NCBI RefSeq assembly: GCF_030345335.1 | Contig: NZ_JAPVRC010000015.1 | Location: 1-48,780 of the forward strand | DNA: 48,780 nucleotides | Direction of reading: 5' to 3' | Origin: Halobacillus campisalis | Lineage (GTDB): Bacteria > Bacillota > Bacilli > Bacillales > Halobacillaceae | Part shown: positions 25,680 to 33,068 of the stretch, in pieces | Layout: every line of letters starts with the position of its first letter | Position numbering within the stretch: position 1 is the first letter of the stretch | The notes under the pieces: model-generated | What the model was told of the DNA's origin: nothing | What the model saw: only the letters and a program-made list of their open reading frames with translations | The model's database searches: none | Program-made: the position numbers and the translations under genes

Positions 25680-26050
25680 GAAACACCGATTTCAGGATGT
25701 CAGATGCTGCGCTACAGTTATGATAAAAATTTGATATTGAGCGGTTTATCCCTATAAACAAACGCTCAACAAAAAACGAACATGGATAAAGAAGACGCAC
25801 CTTCTTGCAAAAAAGGTTCATTTCTAGCTTACTTTCACGGAAATGAAAAGCCTATTGGATAGTTAGTTTTTCTAAAACAACCGGTTTAAATATAGTTTAA
25901 GAACAATCCTTCACAGACTCCACCATACTATGTCTGTAAAAATCAACATAGACATTAGCACGTTAACAACAGTTATTGTCACTCTATTACTAAGATTCGA
26001 CTTTGTATGCTAATTCAAATGATGGTATCAATAATCGTAGGTCTGCGAGC

Positions 26051-26090
26051 AAAAAAACAGCAGACCAAATCATATGCGACTTGGTCTGCT
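26051..26090 (-). terminator. Terminator of the phosphatase gene
   Basis: AGCAGACCAA and TTGGTCTGCT with a 12-base loop; on the minus strand GTTTTTTTG follows. Confidence 0.85.
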
Positions 26091-26164
26091 AATTAGTATG
26101 TTATTTTGTATGTTTCTCCACAAACGCGGAACTACTTACTTTCACGCTGCGAATTTTTAATGGG

Positions 26165-26980
26165 TTATTTTTTTAATGTGACAAATTCCTCTATGACGCC
26201 TGAATGTATTTGGGGGTGGCTAGCCATCATACTCGTTCGGTTCAGCATGTCCAGCTCAAGCCCGTCTGCAGTAGTAACGATGCCCCCCACTTCTTCAATG
26301 ATGATTCGGCCGGCTGCAATATCCCAAGGCATTAGACTCATCGTTAAATAACCATCCAAAATTCCTTCAGCTACATAAACTAATTCAAGAGCCGCAGAAC
26401 CATAGGATCTGGTGCTTCGGATTGTCTTCACTAAATTCCCTACTCCTATATGGTCGATGTGAGGGTTTTCAGGAAGCAGCCAAGTGGTGTTTAACGCAAT
26501 AATAGACTCTTCAATAGGTTTTTTATAGGTTAGTTCAGCTAACTTCTCTCCGTTCTTGTAAGCCCCTCCCTCACGTAAAGCAGTATACATAACATCTTGC
26601 ATCACGTCATAAATAATTCCAACTTCACCTATTCCGTCCGTGTATATACCAACAGAAATCGCAAAATTTCTTTTCTGATGCACAAAATTCATCGTTCCAT
26701 CAATAGGATCCACAATCCAAACCGTTCCTGTTAAATCTTTTATATCGTCTCCAAAACCTTCTTCACCAAATAAAAGATGCTCTGGAAATTCTTCCTTAAT
26801 TTTCTCAGCAAAGAACTTTTCAGTGTTTTGATCCATTTCAGTGACAAGATCATTACGATTAGATTTGGTTTCGATTGTTCTCGGATCATCAATTTTCTTC
26901 CTGATACGTTCACCCGCTTCATGTACAAATTCTTTAGCTTTATTAAAAATTAATGTTCGTTCAGTATTATCCATAAACAA
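26165..26980 (-). CDS. yktC: Inositol monophosphatase family protein (YktC/SuhB-like)
   Basis: 271 residues. Metal-binding motifs are intact: GEEG (about 72-75), DPIDGTMNF (91-99, the usual second T replaced by M) and MPWDIAAG in the C-terminal half. Such enzymes dephosphorylate inositol phosphates and related sugar phosphates (some act on fructose-1,6-bisphosphate or NADP); the substrate is not readable. The start is ambiguous: a TTG at 26980 is ideally spaced after AAGGAG, the ATG at 26974 is 12-13 bases away. Position fits yktC. Confidence 0.9.
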   Translation of the reverse strand: MFMDNTERTLIFNKAKEFVHEAGERIRKKIDDPRTIETKSNRNDLVTEMDQNTEKFFAEKIKEEFPEHLLFGEEGFGDDIKDLTGTVWIVDPIDGTMNFVHQKRNFAISVGIYTDGIGEVGIIYDVMQDVMYTALREGGAYKNGEKLAELTYKKPIEESIIALNTTWLLPENPHIDHIGVGNLVKTIRSTRSYGSAALELVYVAEGILDGYLTMSLMPWDIAAGRIIIEEVGGIVTTADGLELDMLNRTSMMASHPQIHSGVIEEFVTLKK

Positions 26981-27040
26981 AAATTACTCCTTCGCGTAAG
27001 ATTATCTGTTAATTATATCAAATATAATTCAATTCCGATA

Positions 27041-27068
27041 AAAAAAGAGCACCTCTTAAGGTTGCTCT
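27041..27068 (-). terminator. Terminator of ykzI
   Basis: AGAGCAACCT and AGGTGCTCT pair around TAAG with one mismatch; TTTTTTT follows on the minus strand. Confidence 0.85.
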
Positions 27069-27071
27069 TCT

Positions 27072-27257
27072 TTACTCAGACCATTCCAAGAGTTGCTTAT
27101 GAAGATCCTTCAGACGAGTTTTGCATAATTCAATTTGCTCCTTGTCCCCAACTACCATAGCGTCATGCAGGGCTACTAATTCATAGTCGATTTCCATGCG
27201 GATTACGGGGAGCCTTTCTTCAGCTTCTCTTTTACGTAATGCCTCCATTACATGTTT
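27072..27257 (-). CDS. ykzI: YkzI-like small protein
   Basis: 61 residues, entirely helical and charged: MKHVMEALRKREAEERLPVIRMEIDYE, ending in KTRLKDLHKQLLEWSE. Fits YkzI by position between yktC and yktB and by general sequence; function unknown. GTG start, 8 bases after GGGAGG; an ATG 16 codons upstream has no ribosome site. Confidence 0.75.
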   Translation of the reverse strand, partial: KHVMEALRKREAEERLPVIRMEIDYELVALHDAMVVGDKEQIELCKTRLKDLHKQLLEWSE

Positions 27258-27674
27258 CACTGTTCTTTCCTCCCTTTTTCCTTCTTTAATTATATATATG
27301 ACCATAAGCTTCTAAAGTTTCGATAAGATTACTAGTTTATAACCTATTTTCTCACTTATAAAACCTTTCAAACACATTACTTAAGGAAAGTGATCTGTTG
27401 TGGTAGAATTTTTTATAGTTTAGAACTGTTGTGTCTCTTGTCGATTTTTCTTTAACGTTTCCACACTTGGAAAAATTTGAATATTCATTCTCTATTTGCT
27501 GTGCGGGAGATAAGGCTCTACAAGATCCGGTGAACAAATAGGATCAATAAACTTTCATCACGCTGACAGTAAAGTCTATATTGACGACACTTAGGCTGTC
27601 CCACAAGAACTTATTTTCAAAGGTGATTTACAACAAATGAAAACATAACATTAGTAAAGATAGGAGTTGAGTTA
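27258..27674. other. Intergenic region ykzI / yktB
   Basis: 417 bases. A minus-strand ORF of 61 codons (27352-27537) has no ribosome site and no recognised family. Near 27593 the sequence AGGCTGTCCCACAAG looks like the end of some Firmicute insertion sequences, but no partner end or target duplication is visible. yktB ribosome site GGAGTTGAG is at the right end. Confidence 0.45.
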
Positions 27675-28301
27675 ATGAGTGACTTTACGGGATTTACACA
27701 AGAAGATTTTGACGTTTTCACTATTCCTGGACTCGAAAATAGAATGGAAGCCCTCAGAGAAAAGATTTCACCGAAATTAGAAGCTATCGCTACTGAGTTG
27801 GAACCAGATCTTACAGCAATGACTGGAGATGAAATGTTTGTTCATGTAGCAAAGCATTTAAGAAGAAAAACGAATCCACCAAATGATACGTGGGCTGCTC
27901 TTGCTTCAAATAAAAGAGGATATAAAAAGCTGCCTCATTTCCAAATTGGCATGTGGGAATCTCATGTATTCATTTGGTTTGCCGTAATATACGAAAGTCC
28001 AATCAAAGAAGAATATGCTCAAACTTTGCTTAATAATAAAAAAGAAGTACTTTCTCTAGTGCCTAACGATTTCGTATGGTCTATCGACCATACGAAACCT
28101 GATGCCATCCCTCATTCAGAAGTAGATGAAGAAAAATTAGAGAAGATACTGGATAGGCTGAAAAATGTCAAAAAAGCTGAAATCCTTTGCGGCCGTACGA
28201 TTTCCCGGGAGGATGACATTCTTAAAGACCCTGAAAAATTCTTGGAATTCTGTCGCAGCAGTTTTCAAACTCTCCAACCGCTATATCAATATACGAAATA
28301 A
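27675..28301 (+). CDS. yktB: YktB, DUF1054 (UPF0637) protein
   Basis: 208 residues, soluble. The DUF1054 family is recognised by FTGFTQEDFDVFTIPGLE, HVAKHLRRKTNPPNDTWAAL and GYKKLPHFQIGMWESHVFIWFA. Function unknown. Its ATG at 27675 is preceded by AGGAGTTGAG. Convergent with yktA through a shared terminator. Confidence 0.93.
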   Translation: MSDFTGFTQEDFDVFTIPGLENRMEALREKISPKLEAIATELEPDLTAMTGDEMFVHVAKHLRRKTNPPNDTWAALASNKRGYKKLPHFQIGMWESHVFIWFAVIYESPIKEEYAQTLLNNKKEVLSLVPNDFVWSIDHTKPDAIPHSEVDEEKLEKILDRLKNVKKAEILCGRTISREDDILKDPEKFLEFCRSSFQTLQPLYQYTK

Positions 28302-28330
28302 GAGTCGTCTAAAAAGACGACTCTTATTTT
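28299..28330. terminator. Bidirectional terminator yktB / yktA
   Basis: TAAGAGTCGTC and GACGACTCTTA around a 6-base A-rich loop, then TTTTTT; overlaps the yktA stop. Confidence 0.9.
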
Positions 28331-28602
28331 TTCATTCTGATAAGCTGACCTGATTGGGATTCTTTTGCTTGCCTGACCGTACGATAAAACGAATACCCGG
28401 ACTCTTTCTCGAATTTCGCCCCCAATTGCTTCTCTTCACTTTTAGAAGGGACTATTTGCTTGAATCTAGTATATGCTATAAGCAAATCTTCTTTTTTCAC
28501 ACTATTCTCATACGCTTTCTCGACTAGCGAATAAAAGTTAACGACATCTATAATTTCTTCTTTTGACCAAAAAACTTCGTCGATCGGGTAATTATAACTC
28601 AT
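28324..28602 (-). CDS. yktA: YktA, UPF0223 protein
   Basis: 92 residues. UPF0223 signature YNYPIDEVFWSKEEIIDVVNFYSLVEKAYE, then FKQIVPSKSEEKQL and FEKESGYSFYRTVRQAK. Small helical protein of unknown function. Located 18 bases downstream of the start-side end of the nitronate monooxygenase-like gene, so the two may be one transcript. Confidence 0.92.
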   Translation of the reverse strand: MSYNYPIDEVFWSKEEIIDVVNFYSLVEKAYENSVKKEDLLIAYTRFKQIVPSKSEEKQLGAKFEKESGYSFYRTVRQAKESQSGQLIRMKK

Positions 28603-28620
28603 TGTTTTCCACCTTTTTGT

Positions 28621-29577
28621 TTATTTCCAATTAGAGCGGATGCTTTCAGCTTCATGTAATACACGCTCAAATAGCTCTTTTACAGATGGTACATCGTGTA
28701 TTCTTGCTGCTACTTGCCCGGCCCAAGCAAAGCCTTCCTTTTCTTTTCCTTCATAAATATACTTTCTATTTGTATCACCACTAATAAGCGGCTTAAGTTT
28801 TTCATATCCAGGTTCGGTGCTCTCGAAACTTATTATCTGGTCCGTCCAATCATTTTTAAGAGCTCTGGCAGGAGCTCCGAGAGAACGTTTGATTACAACC
28901 GTGGAGTTCTCATCAGCTTCAATAAGAGATTGTTTATAGAGATCATGTGCGTGCACACATTCTTTCGTAGCAATAAACCGTGTACCCATCTCAATCCCTT
29001 CCGCACCCAAAGCTAAAGCAGCCATCAAGCCTTTACCATCCGCAATTCCTCCTGAAGCTATAACAGGTATATTTACCGCTTCGACTACTTGAGGGGTCAG
29101 TACCATTGTTCCGACATCCTCTCTGCCTATATGGCCGCCGCCTTCTTGTCCTACAACCATAATCGCGTCAGCACCTAGAGCTTCAGCTTTGATAGCCTGC
29201 CGCTTTGCTGCCACAAGAACTAGGGTTTTTATTCCTTTGCCCTGAACCATTTCCAGAATCGGCTGGGGGTTGCCTCCCGTAACCGAAATGACAGGGACTT
29301 CTGCATCGATAGCCGTCTGAACCATAGACTTAAAGGGTCTACCATGCTGTCCTATGGCAAAATTAACTCCGAAAGGATTAGGAGTCAACACTTTCATTTT
29401 ATGTATTTCCGCTTCAAGCTGGTTTTCATCATCCATACTCATAGCAGTAATCTGACCTAGTCCACCAGCATTAGAAACTGCGGAAGCTAACTCAGAATAT
29501 GCCAAATGGGCTAAACCTCCCTGGACGATAGGATATTGGATGTGTAACAGGTCCGTTACCCGAGTTGACCATTTCAT
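28621..29577 (-). CDS. Nitronate monooxygenase / FabK-like FMN protein
   Basis: 318 residues. Class of the nitronate monooxygenase (2-nitropropane dioxygenase) TIM-barrel flavoproteins: IQYPIVQGGLAHLAYSELASAVSNAGGLG at the start, GADAIMVVGQEGGGHIG with the catalytic-region His, and IPVIASGGIADGKGLMAALALGAEGIEMGTRF binding FMN phosphate. It could oxidise alkyl nitronates (for example 3-nitropropionate) or act as an enoyl-ACP reductase II; the family cannot be split by eye. AGGAGGTTTTG precedes the ATG. Extra compared with the B. subtilis order between yktA and speA. Confidence 0.85.
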   Translation of the reverse strand: MKWSTRVTDLLHIQYPIVQGGLAHLAYSELASAVSNAGGLGQITAMSMDDENQLEAEIHKMKVLTPNPFGVNFAIGQHGRPFKSMVQTAIDAEVPVISVTGGNPQPILEMVQGKGIKTLVLVAAKRQAIKAEALGADAIMVVGQEGGGHIGREDVGTMVLTPQVVEAVNIPVIASGGIADGKGLMAALALGAEGIEMGTRFIATKECVHAHDLYKQSLIEADENSTVVIKRSLGAPARALKNDWTDQIISFESTEPGYEKLKPLISGDTNRKYIYEGKEKEGFAWAGQVAARIHDVPSVKELFERVLHEAESIRSNWK

Positions 29578-29696
29578 GGCAAAACCTCCTCACGTAATCA
29601 TTTTACCACGAAGTAATGCATTTTATAAAACTAGCCAATACCTGATAACTTTGCTATAATTCACTTGCTTTTACGATGATTAAGAGGTGTTACAAT

Positions 29697-31166
29697 ATGG
29701 ACCAAAATCAAACCCCGTTATTTACTGGACTTAAGAAACACGTTTCGAATGACCCCATTCAATTTCATATACCCGGTCATAAACAAGGGAAAGGAATGGA
29801 TAATGAATTTTCAGAATTTATAGGGCCACAGGCTTTATCCATTGATTTAATAAATATTCAACCGCTTGATGACCTCCACCATCCACACGGAATGATCAAA
29901 GAGGCACAACAGCTTGCAGCCGAGGCTTATGGAGCCGACTATACTTTCTTTTCCATACAAGGCACCTCTGGAGCGATCATGACGATGGTAATGAGTGTAT
30001 GTCATCCAGGAGATAAAATAATTGTTCCTAGAAATGTTCACAAATCTGTAACGACAGCGATCATTTTTTCTGGAGCTATTCCTATTTTCATTCATCCTGA
30101 ACTAGACGACTCTTTAGGAATATCTCACGGCATTACTCCTGAGTCTGTAAAAAAAGCCTGCCAGGCTCATCCTGATGCGAAAGCTGTACTCGTCATTAAT
30201 CCCACTTACTTTGGCGTAACAGCAGATTTGACCCAAATCGTTCAAATCGCTCACGATTATGACATGCCCGTACTCGTGGATGAAGCTCATGGCGTGCATA
30301 TACATTTCCATGACAGGCTGCCCGTTTCTGCTATGCAGGCCGGAGCTGACCTTGCAGCAACGAGCGTGCATAAATTAGGAGGGGCGCTTACTCAGAGCTC
30401 TGTACTTAATTTAAAAGAAGGTCTAGTGTCTCATGAGAAAGTACAATCCGTCCTTTCTATGCTGACTACAACTTCCACCTCATACATTCTGCTCGCTTCT
30501 CTTGATACAGCAAGAAGAAACCTCGCGATACATGGAAAAGATTTATTAGAATCAACCATACAGCTAGCCGATTATGCAAGAGACCACATCAATAAGCTTC
30601 CACGACTTTACTGTGCAGGTGAAGAAATCTTAGGAAGTTCAGCAACCTATGATTATGACCCTACGAAATTGATTGTCTCTGTGAAAAGCCTGGGTATTAC
30701 AGGCTACGATGCTGAAGTATGGCTCAGAGACAATTATCATCTAGAAGTGGAATTGTCCGATTTATACAATATCCTTTGCATCGTCACACCGGGTGACTCG
30801 GAAAAAGAAATCGACTTACTAATAAATGCTTTGAAGGATTTGTCCAATACATTAGGAAGCAGAGAGGCTATCCAGGAGACAAAAGTGTACGTTCCGGAAA
30901 TTCCTTTGTTAGCCCTAACACCTAGAGAAGCATTCTACTCTGAAACCGAAACAGTATCCTTTAAATCCTCGGTAGGTAGAATCAGTGCAGAGTTTATAAT
31001 GGTTTATCCGCCAGGGATTCCTATCTTTATCCCAGGAGAAATAATCACTGCCGAAAACATTAACTATATCCATGAAAATGTAGCCGCCGGACTTCCGGTA
31101 CAGGGTCCAGAAGACGACACTTTAGAAACTATACGTGTCATTAAAGAACATCGTGCTTTTAAATAA
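29697..31166 (+). CDS. speA: Arginine decarboxylase (SpeA, Orn/Lys/Arg decarboxylase class I fold)
   Basis: 489 residues. PLP-binding Lys226 in TSVHKLGGALTQS; IPGHKQGKG, QGTSGA and VDEAHGVH motifs of the prokaryotic fold-type I basic amino acid decarboxylases. In B. subtilis SpeA makes agmatine for polyamine synthesis; lysine or ornithine activity cannot be excluded by eye, but synteny favours SpeA. AGAGGTG is 7 bases before the ATG; a longer open frame upstream lacks a ribosome site. It ends at a strong terminator shared with the SR1 locus. Confidence 0.92.
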   Translation: MDQNQTPLFTGLKKHVSNDPIQFHIPGHKQGKGMDNEFSEFIGPQALSIDLINIQPLDDLHHPHGMIKEAQQLAAEAYGADYTFFSIQGTSGAIMTMVMSVCHPGDKIIVPRNVHKSVTTAIIFSGAIPIFIHPELDDSLGISHGITPESVKKACQAHPDAKAVLVINPTYFGVTADLTQIVQIAHDYDMPVLVDEAHGVHIHFHDRLPVSAMQAGADLAATSVHKLGGALTQSSVLNLKEGLVSHEKVQSVLSMLTTTSTSYILLASLDTARRNLAIHGKDLLESTIQLADYARDHINKLPRLYCAGEEILGSSATYDYDPTKLIVSVKSLGITGYDAEVWLRDNYHLEVELSDLYNILCIVTPGDSEKEIDLLINALKDLSNTLGSREAIQETKVYVPEIPLLALTPREAFYSETETVSFKSSVGRISAEFIMVYPPGIPIFIPGEIITAENINYIHENVAAGLPVQGPEDDTLETIRVIKEHRAFK

Positions 31167-31180
31167 AGAAATTAAACGTT

Positions 31181-31225
31181 AAGGGGCGTCATCCAAATTT
31201 GGATGACGCCCCTTCATTTTTTCAA
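31181..31225. terminator. Terminator shared by speA and SR1
   Basis: AAGGGGCGTCATCC and GGATGACGCCCCTT, a perfect 14-bp stem with a 6-base loop, then CATTTTTTC on the plus strand. On the minus strand the tail is less T-rich (AACGTTTAATTT). Confidence 0.9.
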
Positions 31226-31227
31226 AG

Positions 31228-31338
31228 TTATTTACTTGGCTGGTTACAGGATGGACATTTGCTGTAAATAGTCGATACTTTTTCATTCTCGTAATGCTCG
31301 ATTACTTTTTGACAATCTTGGCAAATAATTGTTCCCAT
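31228..31338 (-). CDS. sr1P: SR1P, GapA-binding peptide
   Basis: 36 residues, beginning MGTIICQDCQKVIEHYEN and with a second CPSC knuckle, so four cysteines arranged as a small zinc ribbon. This matches the known SR1P family (MGTIVCQDCxxxIxYFE type). In B. subtilis SR1P binds glyceraldehyde-3-phosphate dehydrogenase GapA and promotes its interaction with RNase J1. Ribosome site AAGGTGGG about 9 bases before the ATG. Located in the SR1 position next to speA. rnjA is encoded 13 kb away in the same window. Confidence 0.92.
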   Translation of the reverse strand: MGTIICQDCQKVIEHYENEKVSTIYSKCPSCNQPSK

Positions 31339-31365
31339 TTTCATTATCCCACCTTAGTAAGTATT

Positions 31366-31379
31366 TGAAATCGCTTTCA
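31366..31379. promoter_or_regulatory. cre site (CcpA operator) of SR1
   Basis: TGAAAGCGATTTCA on the minus strand fits the cre consensus (WTGNAANCGNWNNCW) at every fixed position and is nearly palindromic. It lies just after the predicted transcription start and before the SR1P ribosome site, a position suited to carbon catabolite repression. Confidence 0.85.
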
Positions 31380-31390
31380 ATGTAATTTTT

Positions 31391-31419
31391 ATTTTAATAT
31401 GACACATTTAAAATTTCAA
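31391..31419 (-). promoter_or_regulatory. Sigma-A promoter of SR1
   Basis: Minus strand: TTGAAA, exactly 17 bases, TAAAAT; each box differs from consensus at one base. Start predicted near 31384. Confidence 0.8.
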
Positions 31420-31491
31420 GCCCTTTAGTATAACTTTTTTTAAATGTGCCATACTAATAAGTCACCATTACATGTATATGCGCTTATAACT

Positions 31492-31530
31492 AAAAAATGA
31501 ACGGTGAGCTCTGCTCACCGTTCATTTTTT
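31492..31530 (-). terminator. Terminator of the deacetylase lipoprotein
   Basis: AAAAAATGAACGGTGAGC and GCTCACCGTTCATTTTTT form a near-perfect stem with a 3-base loop. The last codons and the stop of the gene are part of the stem. Confidence 0.9.
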
Positions 31531-32369
31531 TCATCCAGCTTTATCGTAGAAGGATCAATGAAACCATAACTTTTTTCCTCAAACCCTTCAATGATTTGAG
31601 GGATAGCTTCAGCAGTCCATTCTCTGTCGTGCATTAATAAATTAGCCCCCGGTACTAACAACTCTGTATTGACCATGATATCCGCTAAACTTTCAGCATC
31701 CTGATATTCAGCTTCCCAATCATAACCATATGTCCAGTTCATTAACAGCATACCTTCGTCTTTTGCTAATTGTTCTGTATACTCAGTGTTTTGACCAAAT
31801 GGAGCTCTGAAAAATTCAGGACGTTCCCCTGTTATCTCTTCGATCTGATCATTTAAATCCACAATTTCATCTTTCTGTTCTTCTACTGAAATTTTTTGCA
31901 AAGAAGGATGCGACATCGTATGATTGCCAATTGCAAACCCCATATCATAAATTTTCTTCAATATTTCTTCTTTTTCAGGAGTGTTGATAAAATGGCCGTT
32001 CACGAAAAATATTGCAGGTGCATTCAATTCTTTTAATTTTTTCGCCATTTCCAGCCCAAACTGGTCAGGAGCGTCGTCAAATGTTAATAATACGACCTCT
32101 TCCTTTGCATCTTCAATTGGCTCAAACGTCCAAATGTTGTTCATTATGTATTGGGGTTCTACACTCTCTTTCTCTTCCGCAGCTGCGCCTTCCTTCTTTT
32201 CTTTCTCCTCTCCCTTAGCTGAAGAGTCTTCTGACGGTTCCTCTACTTCTTTTTCCACCGTAACTGACTTGCTGTCACCATTAGACTCCTCTGCTTGCTT
32301 CACTGCTTTCTCATCACCGCAAGCAGCCAGTAAACATAACGAAATAACCACTAAAACCCAATACTTCAT
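31515..32369 (-). CDS. Polysaccharide deacetylase family lipoprotein
   Basis: 284 residues. Lipobox LLAAC (Cys17), then a 50-residue Glu/Ser/Lys-rich linker (about 20-70), and a NodB domain. Catalytic residues visible: TFDDAPD (Asp98, Asp99), HTMSH (His150, His154 metal ligands), RAPFG (Arg188-Gly192) and LLMHD (His247). Probably removes N-acetyl groups from peptidoglycan or another surface glycan outside the membrane. Ribosome site AGGGGGGC. Not part of the B. subtilis order here; together with opuD it interrupts SR1-slp. Its strongly acidic linker suits a saline environment. Confidence 0.88.
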   Translation of the reverse strand: MKYWVLVVISLCLLAACGDEKAVKQAEESNGDSKSVTVEKEVEEPSEDSSAKGEEKEKKEGAAAEEKESVEPQYIMNNIWTFEPIEDAKEEVVLLTFDDAPDQFGLEMAKKLKELNAPAIFFVNGHFINTPEKEEILKKIYDMGFAIGNHTMSHPSLQKISVEEQKDEIVDLNDQIEEITGERPEFFRAPFGQNTEYTEQLAKDEGMLLMNWTYGYDWEAEYQDAESLADIMVNTELLVPGANLLMHDREWTAEAIPQIIEGFEEKSYGFIDPSTIKLDEKNER

Positions 32370-32557
32370 ATTTGCCCCCCTATTTACTATATATGTATAT
32401 TCATATTATAGGCTATTTGATCATCACTTTTCACTATAGTCATTTAAAGTTTTTTGAGAAATAAACAAATGAGACTTTTGATTCATAATTAATTGTCTGT
32501 TATTTCTGAATGGAACGTAGGAAGTTGACACAATTCGATATTCGTTTTATTCTTTAT

Positions 32558-32584
32558 AAAAGCCCAAAAATATTGGGCTTTTTC
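32558..32584 (+). terminator. Orphan hairpin with T run
   Basis: AAAGCCCA and TGGGCTTT around AAAATAT, then TTTTC on the plus strand. No plus-strand gene ends before it; the only upstream signal is the promoter-like pair at 32525-32553. Confidence 0.6.
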
Positions 32585-32703
32585 TTATGTCTTTAGTAGT
32601 TGTAAAAAATTGCGGATATGAATTTCATCCCTGTTCTCAACATACTTCGACAGCTTTTTTGTTTCGTTCACTGGGAAGTTGGGTAATATACTGATTGGTA
32701 CTA

Positions 32704-32969
32704 TCATCTCAATTCTTAAAAGTTATCTTATGATATTCTCCTCAACATAACTCAATTTTCATCTATGTTTAAGCTCTCCCCATTTTAAACATGGATTCAT
32801 GAAAAGTTTTGAGTAGCCAACAAAAAAGTTAGACCTCTAAGAAGTTACATTTTAATGTGAACATACGGGTAAAATAAGTTGCGGGACTTATTTTAATTTT
32901 AACCTTTTGTAAGTTGTTCACATGCATGATTTTTTAATACTCCATTAGTACTTTTAAGAATTGAGATGA
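32704..32969. repeat. 266-bp segment with 20-bp perfect inverted ends
   Basis: TCATCTCAATTCTTAAAAGT at 32704-32723 is repeated in inverse at 32950-32969. The interior has a second inverted pair (ATGTGAACA ... TGTTCACAT) enclosing a hairpin (AAAATAAGT, TGCGGG, ACTTATTTT). No ORF, no exact flanking duplication. It resembles a miniature inverted-repeat element, or a structured leader or operator region of opuD. Confidence 0.6.
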
Positions 32970-33068
32970 CACTATGGAAAAACTTATATTTTTTAAAGAT
33001 CATGCAGGACTATCATGCATTGGATTCTCTTACTATTTCTCGTAAATTTATTGGAAAGGATGTTTGAT

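Larger units (their letters stand above)
25346..26164. other. Long intergenic region ylaF / suhB-like gene
   Basis: 819 bases: the ylaF terminator, repeat copy B (25471-25679), about 370 bases without a supportable gene (25680-26050), and the terminator of the phosphatase gene. The middle part has stop codons in all frames; the minus-strand ORF at 25537-25821 runs through the repeat and has no ribosome site. Confidence 0.7.
31175..31384 (-). ncRNA. sr1: Probable SR1 dual-function RNA
   Basis: The span from the predicted start (about seven bases after the -10 box at 31391-31396) to the terminator hairpin is about 205-210 bases and contains the SR1P frame. B. subtilis SR1 lies in the same place, between speA and the pdh side, is about 205 nt, pairs with ahrC mRNA and encodes SR1P. 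Exact ends are inferred; base-pairing capacity with ahrC cannot be tested because ahrC is not in the window. Confidence 0.75.
32370..33068. other. Long AT-rich intergenic region upstream of opuD
   Basis: 699 bases with no supportable gene. It contains a hairpin with T run at 32558-32584, an orphan TTGACA-17-TATTCT promoter-like pair at 32525-32553 that runs straight into that hairpin, a 266-base segment bounded by 20-bp inverted repeats (32704-32969), and nested palindromes at about 32854-32925. A 23-codon ORF at 32975 lacks a ribosome site. Osmotic regulation of opuD would be expected to act from here. Confidence 0.6.

Noticed and set aside
25537-25821. 94-codon minus-strand ORF through repeat copy B
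   Set aside because: The repeat is non-coding in its other copies, the frame is not kept in copy A, and no ribosome site is present.
27352-27537. 61-codon minus-strand ORF between ykzI and yktB as a possible transposase remnant
   Set aside because: No recognised motif, no ribosome site and no second half nearby; listed only as intergenic.
31981-32439. 152-codon ORF opposite the deacetylase lipoprotein
   Set aside because: Ser/Phe-rich mirror of the Glu/Lys-rich linker; no ribosome site; the NodB frame on the other strand is intact.
32704-32969. Target-site duplication around the 266-bp inverted-repeat segment
   Set aside because: ACTAT occurs near both ends, but not at the same distance from the repeats, so I do not claim a transposition event.
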